The notes below the pieces were generated by a model. It was not told the origin of the DNA, did no database searches, and saw only the letters and a list, made by a program, of their open reading frames with translations. A stretch of DNA of 7,164 bases from Deltaproteobacteria bacterium (GTDB taxonomy: Bacteria > Desulfobacterota > Binatia > Binatales > Binataceae): assembly GCA_021780585.1 (NCBI GenBank), contig JAJXYM010000229.1, positions 1 through 7,164 on the forward strand. Direction: 5' to 3'. This document shows positions 1-6,209 of this stretch, in pieces (positions within the stretch are counted from its first letter, which is position 1; each line of letters begins with the position of its first letter). The position numbers and the translations under genes were made by a program.

Positions 1-1143
1 GCGCGCGGACGTCCGCTCCGGGAGCGGCTGTGGCGATCGCCGCCGCCCGCGGCGCTGCGCGCGCCGTGGCTCGCGCTGGCGGCCGCGTCGTGCGTCTATG
101 CCGGTATAATCGCGCTGCGCGCCCGCCGCTGGCGCGGACGGGCGGCGCATGCCGACGCGCCAATTATCAGCGTCGGCAATCTCACCGTCGGCGGCAACGG
201 CAAAACCCCGTTTACGCTTTATCTGGCGAACTTGCTGGCCGCGCGCGGCCGGCGGGTGGCGATCCTGAGCCACGGTTTCGGCGGCGGCGGATCGCGTCGC
301 GGCCACGCGACGATCGTCGCCGACGGCCGGCGCCTCCTGGCCACGCCGGCCGAAGCCGGCGACGAGCCGGTGATGATGGCGCGCCGCTTCGCCGGCCCGG
401 TCGCGATCGCGCGCCGGCGGATCGACGGCGTCCGCCTTCTGATGGCCGCGTCGGCCCCCGACGCGATTATCCTCGACGACGGCTTTCAGCATCTCGCGCT
501 CGCCCGCGACCTTGACCTGGTGCTGATCGACGCCGCGCGCGGCTTCGGCAACGGGTGGTTATTGCCGGCGGGGCCGATGCGCGAGCGGATCGGCGCGCTC
601 GCCCGCGCCGACGCGATCGTGCTGGTCGATCGCGGCGGCGAATCCGCGCCGCGCGCGATCGAATTGCGCCTGCCGCCGGAAATTCCGGTCATTCGCGCGC
701 ATCTGCGTCCATGCGGTTTACTCAGCCCCGGTTCCGCCGGATGGCGCGAAGGACCGTTGACGCTCGCCGGACGGCGCGTGATCGCCGTCAGCGGACTCGC
801 CGATCCCGACGCGTTTCACGCCGCGCTCGCGACGCTGGGCGCGAGCGTCGTGGCGACGTTCGCCTTTCCCGACCATCACGCCTACTCACGCGCCGATTGG
901 AAAAAAATTCTCGCCGCGGCGGGCGCCGCCGAAATGATAGTCACGACGGCCAAGGACCTGGTCAAGCTCGAAAGCTTTGCCGGCGCCGCGCCGCCCCTGT
1001 ACGCTCTTGATTTGGAAGTCGCGCTCGACCACGCCGACGAAGCGCGCCTGATCGCGCTGGTCGAGGCCCGGCTCGACGCGTGGCGCGCGGCGCGCCGGAG
1101 CGTGTCCGGGCGACGCAACGGAGGTTTGCCTGATGCCGATTAG
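1..1143 (+). CDS. lpxK: Tetraacyldisaccharide 4'-kinase LpxK, 5' partial
   Basis: LpxK transfers the gamma-phosphate of ATP to the 4' position of the tetraacyldisaccharide-1-phosphate lipid A precursor, at the cytoplasmic face of the inner membrane, giving lipid IVA. The frame is open from base 1 to the TAG at 1141-1143 (380 visible codons). The family normally has about 330-380 residues and the N-terminal hydrophobic anchor is visible (codons 22-40), so only a few residues are missing upstream. Visible motifs are the Walker A loop GNLTVGGNGKTP (codons 59-70), DDGFQH (159-164; the aspartates belong to the active site), PAGPMRE (189-195), DHHAYSRADW (291-300) and TTAKDLVKL (315-323). The usual SRGYGG after the P-loop reads SHGFGG here. 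Internal ATGs such as 232 would remove the P-loop and are not the start. It overlaps the next gene by 11 bases, so the two are probably translationally coupled. Confidence 0.96.
   Translation, partial: ARGRPLRERLWRSPPPAALRAPWLALAAASCVYAGIIALRARRWRGRAAHADAPIISVGNLTVGGNGKTPFTLYLANLLAARGRRVAILSHGFGGGGSRRGHATIVADGRRLLATPAEAGDEPVMMARRFAGPVAIARRRIDGVRLLMAASAPDAIILDDGFQHLALARDLDLVLIDAARGFGNGWLLPAGPMRERIGALARADAIVLVDRGGESAPRAIELRLPPEIPVIRAHLRPCGLLSPGSAGWREGPLTLAGRRVIAVSGLADPDAFHAALATLGASVVATFAFPDHHAYSRADWKKILAAAGAAEMIVTTAKDLVKLESFAGAAPPLYALDLEVALDHADEARLIALVEARLDAWRAARRSVSGRRNGGLPDAD
1120..1124 (+). promoter_or_regulatory. Shine-Dalgarno site of the Trm112-like gene
   Basis: GGAGG lies eight bases before the ATG at 1133, inside the end of lpxK. 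It fixes the start of a short gene that could otherwise be missed and supports coupled translation with lpxK. Confidence 0.7.
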
Positions 1144-1303
1144 CCAGGATTTGCTCGAGATTCTCGCCTGCCCGAAATGCAAGGGCGAGATCCATCTCAA
1201 TGATGCGCAGGACGGCCTGATCTGCGACGCCTGCCGCCTGCGCTACCCGATTCGCGAGGAAATCCCGATCATGCTGATCGAGGAGGCCGAAAGCCTCGGC
1301 TGA
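1133..1303 (+). CDS. Trm112/YcaR-family small zinc-binding protein
   Basis: A 56-residue protein beginning MPISQDLLEILACPKCKGEI. It has the family pattern: an N-terminal LLxILxCPxC knuckle (C13, C16), a second CxxC pair (C31, C34), then a RYPI strand and the IPIMLIEEA tail. The four cysteines probably bind zinc. Eukaryotic Trm112 activates methyltransferases. The bacterial members (YcaR in E. coli) are found beside lpxK and kdsB and their partner is not well established. The start is ATG 1133, behind a GGAGG; the gene overlaps lpxK by 11 bases and ends 29 bases before the sugar kinase. The length fits the family (about 55-65 residues). The family call is secure; the cellular role is not. Confidence 0.92.
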   Translation: MPISQDLLEILACPKCKGEIHLNDAQDGLICDACRLRYPIREEIPIMLIEEAESLG

Positions 1304-1332
1304 CGCGCGTTCCGCGCCCGCCGCGCTCCTTG

Positions 1333-2097
1333 ATGCGACCAGCCGCCGCCTTTCGCTGGCGCCGCGGATCGCTTTCCGATCCGGGTCCCGATTTTCCGCG
1401 TTTCGGTCTGGGCCGCCGTCTGCTCTATATCCGGCGTGATCTGGCGGCGCATGCGCCGGCGATCTTCGCCGCGTTTGCCGATCCGTCGGCGTTTGCAGCC
1501 GCCGGCGCGGGCAATCGCGCGAGCGGCTTTCTCCTGCGCCCGTTTGGCGCGCCCCCATTGTTCGTGCGCCATAACCGCCGGGGCGGATTGATCCGTTACC
1601 TGATCGACGACGTCTATTTCGGTCCGATCGCGCGGCCCGTCCGCGAACTGACCGTGACCGCCGAGGCGCGGATGCGCGGCGTCGCGGTCGCGGAACCGCT
1701 GGGCGCGATGGTCGCGGCGATCGCGCCCGGACTCTATCGCGGCGCCTTTATCACGCGGCCGATCGCCGGCTTCACGCTATGGGAGTTTCTGCGCGCCGAC
1801 GACGACGCGCGCGTCCGCGCCCATGTGGTTGGGCTGGCGCGCCGCGCGATCGACACGATGCATCGGATGGGGCTGTTTCACGCCGATCTCAATCTGCACA
1901 ATCTTTTCGTCTCGACCGCCGGCGACGATCTCGGCGTGGTGATTCTCGATCTCGACAAGGCGCGGCTGTTCCCCGGTCCGCTCGCGGCGGCGCGCCGGCG
2001 CGCCAATCTCGCGCGGCTCGCGCGTTCGATCCGCAAGCTCGATCCGGCCGGCGCGCGGATCGACGCCCCGCTGCGCGTCCTCCTGACCGACGCCTGA
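1333..2097 (+). CDS. kdkA: 3-deoxy-D-manno-octulosonic acid (Kdo) kinase-like, WaaP/KdkA family
   Basis: A 254-residue cytoplasmic or membrane-associated kinase of the lipopolysaccharide kinase (Kdo/WaaP) family, which phosphorylates Kdo or a heptose in the LPS inner core. It has the family's reduced protein-kinase fold: RRGGLIRYL (82-90, matching the RGG lead-in of KdkA), RPVRELTVTAEARMRGVAVAEPL (101-123), a catalytic loop HADLNLHN (183-190; D185 the likely base, N190 the metal ligand), and DLDKAR (206-211) in place of DFG. The C-terminus resembles the RxxxNLxRLxRSxxK tail of KdkA. The length suits KdkA (about 235-250). The start is ATG 1333; a TTG at 1330 would add one residue, and neither has a good Shine-Dalgarno. 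It follows lpxK and the Trm112-like gene and probably shares their transcript. Which sugar is phosphorylated cannot be read from the sequence; KdkA is the closest resemblance. Confidence 0.85.
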   Translation: MRPAAAFRWRRGSLSDPGPDFPRFGLGRRLLYIRRDLAAHAPAIFAAFADPSAFAAAGAGNRASGFLLRPFGAPPLFVRHNRRGGLIRYLIDDVYFGPIARPVRELTVTAEARMRGVAVAEPLGAMVAAIAPGLYRGAFITRPIAGFTLWEFLRADDDARVRAHVVGLARRAIDTMHRMGLFHADLNLHNLFVSTAGDDLGVVILDLDKARLFPGPLAAARRRANLARLARSIRKLDPAGARIDAPLRVLLTDA

Positions 2098-2204
2098 CAC
2101 CGCCCCGCGATCATCGCCCGATGGCCGACAGCGGCTGGGGCACGACCGCTTCGCTCCTGTATTACGCCGCGTTCCAAAAGGTTCCGCTCAATATTTCGGT
2201 ATCC

Positions 2205-2236
2205 GTACAGATGGAAAGGTTGACGAATGGCTGTAC
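2205..2236 (+). promoter_or_regulatory. Inverted repeat upstream of brnTA, possible operator
   Basis: GTACAG (2205-2210) and CTGTAC (2231-2236) form an inverted repeat around a 20-base centre, 40-70 bases before the brnT start. A -35-like TTGACG (2220-2225) lies in the centre, but no convincing -10 follows at the usual distance. BrnA-type antitoxins are known to repress their own promoter, so binding here is plausible. It is an inference; the arms are only six bases. Confidence 0.35.
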
Positions 2237-2276
2237 AAAAATGCACACTCAAAAGAGTGCGGCGGCTGCGAACCGG

Positions 2277-2585
2277 ATGCAAGTGGCGGGATTCGACTGG
2301 GACGATGGGAACCGGGCCAAGTGCGAAAAGCATGGGGTTTCTCCGGCGGCGATCGAGGACATCTTTCGCCGGCCGATCGCGCTCCTGCCCGATCATTCGC
2401 ACTCGAAATCCGAGGAGCGCTTCATGGCGATCGGCAAGGACGACGAAGGTCGCGGGATTTTCGTCGTGTTCACGCTGCGCATGCGACGAGGCAAGAAACT
2501 CATTCGACCGATCAGCGCGCGATATATGCACAAGAAAGAATTAGACCACTATGAAAAAGAAACTGCCTCGTTTGAAAAGCGATAA
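2277..2585 (+). CDS. brnT: BrnT-family toxin (type II toxin-antitoxin)
   Basis: A 102-residue protein of the BrnT family, ribonuclease toxins with a RelE-like fold that stop translation and are neutralised by BrnA. Family marks are FDWDDGNRAKCEKHGVS (6-22; the FxWDxxKxxxNxxKHGVSF signature, with N replaced by C16), SEERFMAIG (45-53), a central strand IFVVFTLR (61-68) and RPISARYMHKKELDHYE (77-93), the last carrying the basic residues usually linked to activity. The start is ATG 2277, which places FDWD at residue 6 as in other BrnT proteins. The frame is also open further upstream, with ATGs at 2121, 2211 and 2241, but those would add unrelated residues. It overlaps brnA by 35 bases in the usual toxin-first order. 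Local G+C is far below the flanking genes. Confidence 0.87.
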   Translation: MQVAGFDWDDGNRAKCEKHGVSPAAIEDIFRRPIALLPDHSHSKSEERFMAIGKDDEGRGIFVVFTLRMRRGKKLIRPISARYMHKKELDHYEKETASFEKR

Positions 2586-2808
2586 AGAGGCCGAGGAGTT
2601 CGTCGAGAAGTCCGATCTGACCGAATACGACCTGTCCGGCATGCGGCTGGTCCGCTTCGAGTTTCAGCCCAAGAGCGAGCGCGTCAACATGCGCATTCCC
2701 CGGCAACTGCTCGATGCGGTGCGAGCCTCGGCGGCGAAGGCGGGAGTTCCCTATCAACGGTTCATCCGCCAGGCGTTGGAGGACGCCGTGCGGCGGAAGC
2801 GAGCCTGA
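2551..2808 (+). CDS. brnA: BrnA/CopG-type antitoxin
   Basis: An 85-residue antitoxin. The N-terminal part (KLPRLKSDKEAEEFVEKSDL, then TEYDLSG) is the toxin-binding segment typical of CopG-type antitoxins of type II systems. The C-terminal part is a ribbon-helix-helix DNA-binding domain: strand ERVNMRIP (43-50), helix RQLLDAVRASAAKAG (51-65), turn VPYQ, then helix RFIRQALEDAV (70-80). It should bind BrnT and repress the promoter in front of the pair. The start ATG 2551 is inside the last 35 bases of brnT, in another frame. AAAGAA about 11 bases upstream is a weak ribosome site. The family is sure; the exact subtype (BrnA versus other CopG antitoxins) is less so. Confidence 0.87.
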   Translation: MKKKLPRLKSDKEAEEFVEKSDLTEYDLSGMRLVRFEFQPKSERVNMRIPRQLLDAVRASAAKAGVPYQRFIRQALEDAVRRKRA

Positions 2809-2990
2809 CCTGACGGAGAATATGATTAGCCCAGTCCGCGTCGATAAATCGTCGAGTGGGCGATGACCGCGTGGGTATTGGGCGAATTTCAAACTGCCGA
2901 AACGCCGCCTCCAGAGCCGGATTGTCCCTGTTCAAAGATGGAAATGGTGGCCTTGGTCAGAGCTTCGATTTTACGCAGCGAATTGCATGA

Positions 2991-3266
2991 GGTGTGCTCG
3001 ATCGCCTGCGGCGAGGCGTCGGCATGGAAGGCAGCGTCTGTCTAAGCGCGCGGCAGGAATTGGGCGAGCATTAGGCTGATCTGGATCTCGGCCGACGCAA
3101 CGGGCAGATCGCCGGCGCCGGAAAGCGCGCCGCCGAAGTCGCGGCGTCGGTCGAACTGGCCGAAAACGTTCGCTTCGTGCGCGCCCGCCAGCAAATCCGC
3201 GCGGCGCTGCAAAAAGATGGTATCGCCGCCGCGATCGAAAATCTGGTCGGTAAACTGCTCGGCTGA
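2991..3266 (+). pseudogene. Coding-like frame interrupted by an amber codon; unknown protein remnant
   Basis: The frame runs from just after a TGA at 2988-2990 to a TGA at 3264-3266, with one internal stop, TAG 3072-3074. An ATG is available at 3024. The part after the TAG (63 codons) has clear coding character: mostly G or C third positions, few G/C second positions, and a helical sequence including AAEVAASVELAENVRFVRAR and AAIENLVGKLLG. The part before it reads LDRLRRGVGMEGSVCLSARQ, then ELGEH. TAG is one transition from CAG (Gln), so a nonsense mutation is the simple explanation. No Shine-Dalgarno is seen. I do not recognise the family. The - strand frame across the same bases is the main competitor. 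Confidence 0.3.
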
Positions 3267-3292
3267 CCAGGGTCGAAGGAGTGATTGTCGGA

Positions 3293-3320
3293 GGGATTCT
3301 TCGCTGCGCTCAGAATGACA
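3293..3320. repeat. Dispersed imperfect hairpin repeat
   Basis: The core TTCGCTGCGCTCA (3300-3312) is bracketed by ATTCT (3296-3300) and AGAAT (3312-3316), which can pair as an imperfect stem with a second short GC pairing inside. Translated, the two strands read HSERSEES-like and FVILSAAKNP-like strings. From memory, these turn up in spurious hypothetical proteins of many Acidobacteria, Chloroflexi and deltaproteobacteria-like genomes, which marks a REP-like intergenic repeat. Only one full copy is in this window; the related TTCGCTCCGCTCA is at 6206-6218. Confidence 0.5.
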
Positions 3321-3363
3321 AATTGAAGCCCGGAGCGACAAATAACCCACGGTTGCGCGGAAA

Positions 3364-3732
3364 TCAGTCCCAATCGAAGACGCCGCGCCGCCAGGCGTAG
3401 GCCAGCCCGACGCCCAGAATCCCGATATAGACCAGCGCCTCGATAAACCCGAACATCCCGAGCGTGCGCAATTCCGCCGCCCACGGATAGAGAAATACCA
3501 CTTCGACGTCGAACACCAGGAACAGCAGCGCCGTCAGATAAAACCGCACCGAAAAACGGCCCCAGGCGCTGCCGCTCGGCGGATTGCCGCATTCGAACGC
3601 AGCGCCCTTGACGTCGGTGTGCGGCGGGCGCGGTCCGATCAGCCGGTTGATCGTGACCATCGTGAGCACGATCATGCCGACCAGTCCGAGGGTCACGGCG
3701 ATAGGGAACCAGGTGACAATTCCGTAATTCAT
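3364..3732 (-). CDS. nuoA: NADH-quinone oxidoreductase subunit A
   Basis: NuoA is a small membrane subunit of respiratory complex I, near the quinone site at the junction of the membrane arm and the peripheral arm. The 122-residue protein matches the family closely: three membrane helices (about 7-29, 64-86 and 93-115), the conserved loop AFECGNPPSGSAWGRFSVRF (45-64, with the loop cysteine C48), then YLTALLFLVFDVEVVFLYPW (65-84; acidic D75 and E77) and a C-terminus ending in RRGVFDWD. The start ATG is at 3732-3730 and the stop TGA at 3366-3364. No good Shine-Dalgarno is seen. Normally nuoA opens a nuoA-N operon; here nuoB does not follow and the next 550 bases downstream hold no other nuo gene. 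The protein itself looks intact. Confidence 0.97.
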   Translation of the reverse strand: MNYGIVTWFPIAVTLGLVGMIVLTMVTINRLIGPRPPHTDVKGAAFECGNPPSGSAWGRFSVRFYLTALLFLVFDVEVVFLYPWAAELRTLGMFGFIEALVYIGILGVGLAYAWRRGVFDWD

Positions 3733-3761
3733 GGCTTGCGCGCGGCGCTGACGCCTAACGG

Positions 3762-3767
3762 ATTATA
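3762..3767 (-). promoter_or_regulatory. Consensus -10 element before nuoA
   Basis: On the - strand the bases read TATAAT, a perfect sigma-70 type -10 box, 29 bases before the nuoA ATG. This implies a leader of about 20 bases. No recognisable -35 lies 16-19 bases further upstream (candidates read AAAATG or CAAAAT), so it may depend on an activator or be accidental. It is notable because such AT-rich hexamers are rare here. Confidence 0.4.
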
Positions 3768-3935
3768 TGTACACGACCGCGCGCCATTTTGCGAAACGCC
3801 GGACGCCGGATTCGCGTCGGCGGGAGTCTTGCGGTGCGCCGCTTGGGCGGTCGCGCCGCGAAAAAATAACCGCAGGCTGGCGATCGATGCGGAAAGCGAG
3901 TTGATTTAAGCCGCTCGATGCTTTGAATTGAAGGG

Positions 3936-6125
3936 ATGGCGCAACTTCGCGACGCCCCTCCTGTGCCGTCTCACGCCGCCGCGCCGCCGCGCCCGCTGAA
4001 TGCTTGCGTGGTTTTCGCCGGCTATCTTGCGCTCGCGATCGTCCTGTTCGGGCGCGGCCTGTTCGGCGCGTTCACGACGAGACAGATCGGGATTTCGGCC
4101 GATCCCGAATTGATGGACTGGATGCTGGTATGGTGGCCGCATGCGCTTTTGACCCATCGCAACCCCTTCCTGACCGACGCCTTCTGGGCGCCGGTCGGCT
4201 TCAATCTCGCCTGGACCACCAGTATCCCACTGATTGCGCTCGCCGCCGCGCCGATCACGCTGACGCTCGGGCCGCTCGCCGCGCTCAACTCCGTATGCCT
4301 GTTGAGCGTCGCGCTGGCGGCGTGGGCGGCCTTCGCGCTCTGCCGCTACCTCTGCGGCGACGGGCGCGCCGCGAGCGTGGGCGGTTTCGTTTTCGGCTTC
4401 AGCCCCTACATGCTCGGCCCGCTATGCTTCGGACGGCTGCATTTGCTGGCCGTGTGGCCGGTCCCGCTGATTCTTTTGATCTCGTTGCGCCGCTGGCGCG
4501 GCGAGCTTGACGCGCTTCGCTACGGCGCCCTGATCGCGGCGCTGGTCGCCGCCGAGCTCTATTGCAGTGTCGAGATCGCGGCGACGATGACGATGTTCGG
4601 CGGGCTGGCCCTCCTGCTGGCGTGGGCGTTCGACGTGGCGGGCGGCCGGCCGGCGATGATTCGGGTCGCGGTTCCGGCGGCGGCCGGATACGCGATCGCG
4701 GCCGCGGTGGCGAGTCCATTGCTCTACTACTACTTCTTCGGACCGCGGCCGGTGATCAGCACGATGTGGCCGGATCGGATGGTCTCCGGCGACTTGCTCA
4801 ATCTGTTGATCCCGACCGTGACCAACGAACTCGGCCGCATACCGGCGCTGGCGCGGCTCTCGAGCCGCTTCAATATCGGTCTGCCGGGCGAGGCGACGGT
4901 ATGGATCGCGCCGCCGCTGATCGTGGTCGTGGCGCTCTTCGCCCGACGCCATTGGCGGGAGCCGGCCGGCCGCCTGATGGTCGATCTCCTTGTGATAATC
5001 ATGATTTTGGCGCTCGGTCGGCGGTTGATCTTCGCCGGCCATCCGACCCGGCTTGGCCTGCCGGCGAAACTCCTTGATTTCACTCCGCTCGCCAACGCCG
5101 GCGCGGCGCGCTTTTCGATGTACGCCTTTATCCTGATCGCGATTATGGTCGCGCGATGGCTGGCCGAGTCCGAGCTTTCGGCCCGCGCCATGGGCGCGAT
5201 CGCGGCGGCGATCATCTTGTTCATGACGCCGAATCTTTCGGCCGCGCTCTGGGCCAGGCCGGTCAATCAGCCGCCGTTTTTCCGTGACGGCCTCTATCGC
5301 GCGCGTTTCGAACACGGCGAGACCGTGTTGATTCTGCCGGTCTGGCTCAACAACGAGGCGATGCTCTGGCAGGCGCAATCCGGGATGTATTTCAAACTCG
5401 CCCAGGGCGTCGCCCCGTGGCCGCGCGGTTTCGACGCATGGCCGATTCTCGACGCGCTTGCCGAGGAGGCGTGGACGCCCGAGGCGCCCGCGCAGCTCGC
5501 CGCGTATCTCGCGGATAACCGCGTGCGGTATCTGGTTATCGATAACCGGGTGACGCCGGTATGGAGCGGACTCGCGGCGGACCTGTGCGCCGAACGCACG
5601 CAGGCCGGCGGCGTGACCTTGTGGCGTCCCGCCCCGGGTTGGATGGGCGCCGCGCCCGTCCCAACGATGCTGGCGATGCGTCGGCGCTTCGACCTGCTGC
5701 GCTTCTACCGGATGGTCGCGGCGGTCGACCGCTATCTCGCCCACGGCGGCGATCCGCGCCGGCTCAAATCCGCGGACGCCGTCGCGCTCGGGATTATCCC
5801 GGCCGCCGAAGTGATCGGCCCGGCGGGAAATCCCCAGGCGCGCGATCGCTATCGGGTTTTGATCGAAGGCGATCGCTCCGGCGCGATTCGGATCGCCGAG
5901 ACCGCGTGGAGCGAGGATGCGCCGGCGTTGATCGCCACGCTCGGCCCGCACGCGCGCCGCGCCCGTTTCGTCTCATGGGCGGGACGGCGCGCCGCGCCCG
6001 CAATGGGTTCGCTGACGATGACGTTCGACCGCGCCGGACTCGGCCGCGCGGCGGCGGCCGCGCGCCACGCCCTCGCCGCCATCGCGCCGGCGAACCCTGG
6101 ATGCGCCGCGGCGGCCGGAAAGTAA
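3936..6125 (+). CDS. Polytopic membrane protein, GT-C glycosyltransferase-like
   Basis: A 729-residue inner-membrane protein. Residues 22-435 hold roughly ten to twelve hydrophobic segments (for example 24-46, 92-112, 116-138, 145-162, 167-185, 244-266, 322-337, 348-366, 393-409, 416-432). Residues 440-729 form a mostly soluble C-terminal part. After helix 1 comes ISADPELMDWMLVWWPHAL (52-70), followed by THRNPF and FWAPVGFNL. This first-loop acidic motif and the P-x-G-x-N-L pattern are typical of GT-C fold transferases, which use polyprenyl-phosphate sugars and build cell-surface glycans on the periplasmic side. ARFSMY (391-396) also recurs in related YfhO-like proteins. ATG 3936 is the first possible start, since an in-frame TGA lies at 3924. 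Its AAGGG directly abuts the ATG, so GTG 3963 is an alternative. Substrate and acceptor are unknown. An adhesin-like or YfhO-like glycolipid role is equally possible. Confidence 0.75.
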   Translation: MAQLRDAPPVPSHAAAPPRPLNACVVFAGYLALAIVLFGRGLFGAFTTRQIGISADPELMDWMLVWWPHALLTHRNPFLTDAFWAPVGFNLAWTTSIPLIALAAAPITLTLGPLAALNSVCLLSVALAAWAAFALCRYLCGDGRAASVGGFVFGFSPYMLGPLCFGRLHLLAVWPVPLILLISLRRWRGELDALRYGALIAALVAAELYCSVEIAATMTMFGGLALLLAWAFDVAGGRPAMIRVAVPAAAGYAIAAAVASPLLYYYFFGPRPVISTMWPDRMVSGDLLNLLIPTVTNELGRIPALARLSSRFNIGLPGEATVWIAPPLIVVVALFARRHWREPAGRLMVDLLVIIMILALGRRLIFAGHPTRLGLPAKLLDFTPLANAGAARFSMYAFILIAIMVARWLAESELSARAMGAIAAAIILFMTPNLSAALWARPVNQPPFFRDGLYRARFEHGETVLILPVWLNNEAMLWQAQSGMYFKLAQGVAPWPRGFDAWPILDALAEEAWTPEAPAQLAAYLADNRVRYLVIDNRVTPVWSGLAADLCAERTQAGGVTLWRPAPGWMGAAPVPTMLAMRRRFDLLRFYRMVAAVDRYLAHGGDPRRLKSADAVALGIIPAAEVIGPAGNPQARDRYRVLIEGDRSGAIRIAETAWSEDAPALIATLGPHARRARFVSWAGRRAAPAMGSLTMTFDRAGLGRAAAAARHALAAIAPANPGCAAAAGK

Positions 6126-6164
6126 GTCGAGCGTCCGCCCGCGCGCGACTGGTATTTCGTCGAA

Positions 6165-6183
6165 CGCCGGCCGGCGGCGCCGG
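6165..6183. repeat. GC palindromes after the GT-C-like gene
   Basis: CGCCGGCCGGCG (6165-6176) is a perfect 12-base palindrome, and CCGGCG-G-CGCCGG (6171-6183) overlaps it as a second pairing. They lie about 40 bases after the stop of the membrane protein gene. They could end or stabilise its transcript, but no T-tract follows, so a standard intrinsic terminator is not shown. Confidence 0.35.
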
Positions 6184-6209
6184 ACCGTTGCGGAAGGCGT
6201 TTCTGTTCG

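Larger units (their letters stand above)
2809..3363. other. Gene-poor, decayed intergenic region between brnTA and nuoA
   Basis: There are about 550 bases without an intact recognisable gene. The stretch contains a coding-like + strand frame broken by a single TAG (2991-3266), a startless but protein-like - strand frame (3041-2889), and a dispersed hairpin repeat near 3293-3320. The 60-codon + frame at 2863-3045 is antisense to the - strand frame and has an unnatural composition. I found no tRNA, no clear terminator with a T-tract and no mobile-element ends. It is best read as remains of genes left beside an acquired toxin-antitoxin pair. Confidence 0.5.

Noticed and set aside
2220..2248. Full sigma-70 promoter for brnTA from TTGACG
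   Set aside because: The hexamers at 15-18 base spacing (for example GCACAC) do not resemble a -10 box; only the -35-like element is noted.
2121..2276. N-terminal extension of BrnT from ATG 2121, 2211 or 2241
   Set aside because: BrnT proteins begin a few residues before the F-x-W-D motif. The extension covers the putative operator and has no homology I recognise.
2863..3045. 60-codon + strand open frame with an ATG
   Set aside because: It has an unnatural composition rich in Cys, Pro and Glu, no ribosome site and no family resemblance. It is antisense to a more protein-like frame.
4422..5951. Long - strand open frame (509 codons) opposite the membrane protein gene
   Set aside because: It is Arg, His, Gln and Asp-rich throughout without domains, the typical antisense shadow of a GC-rich gene.
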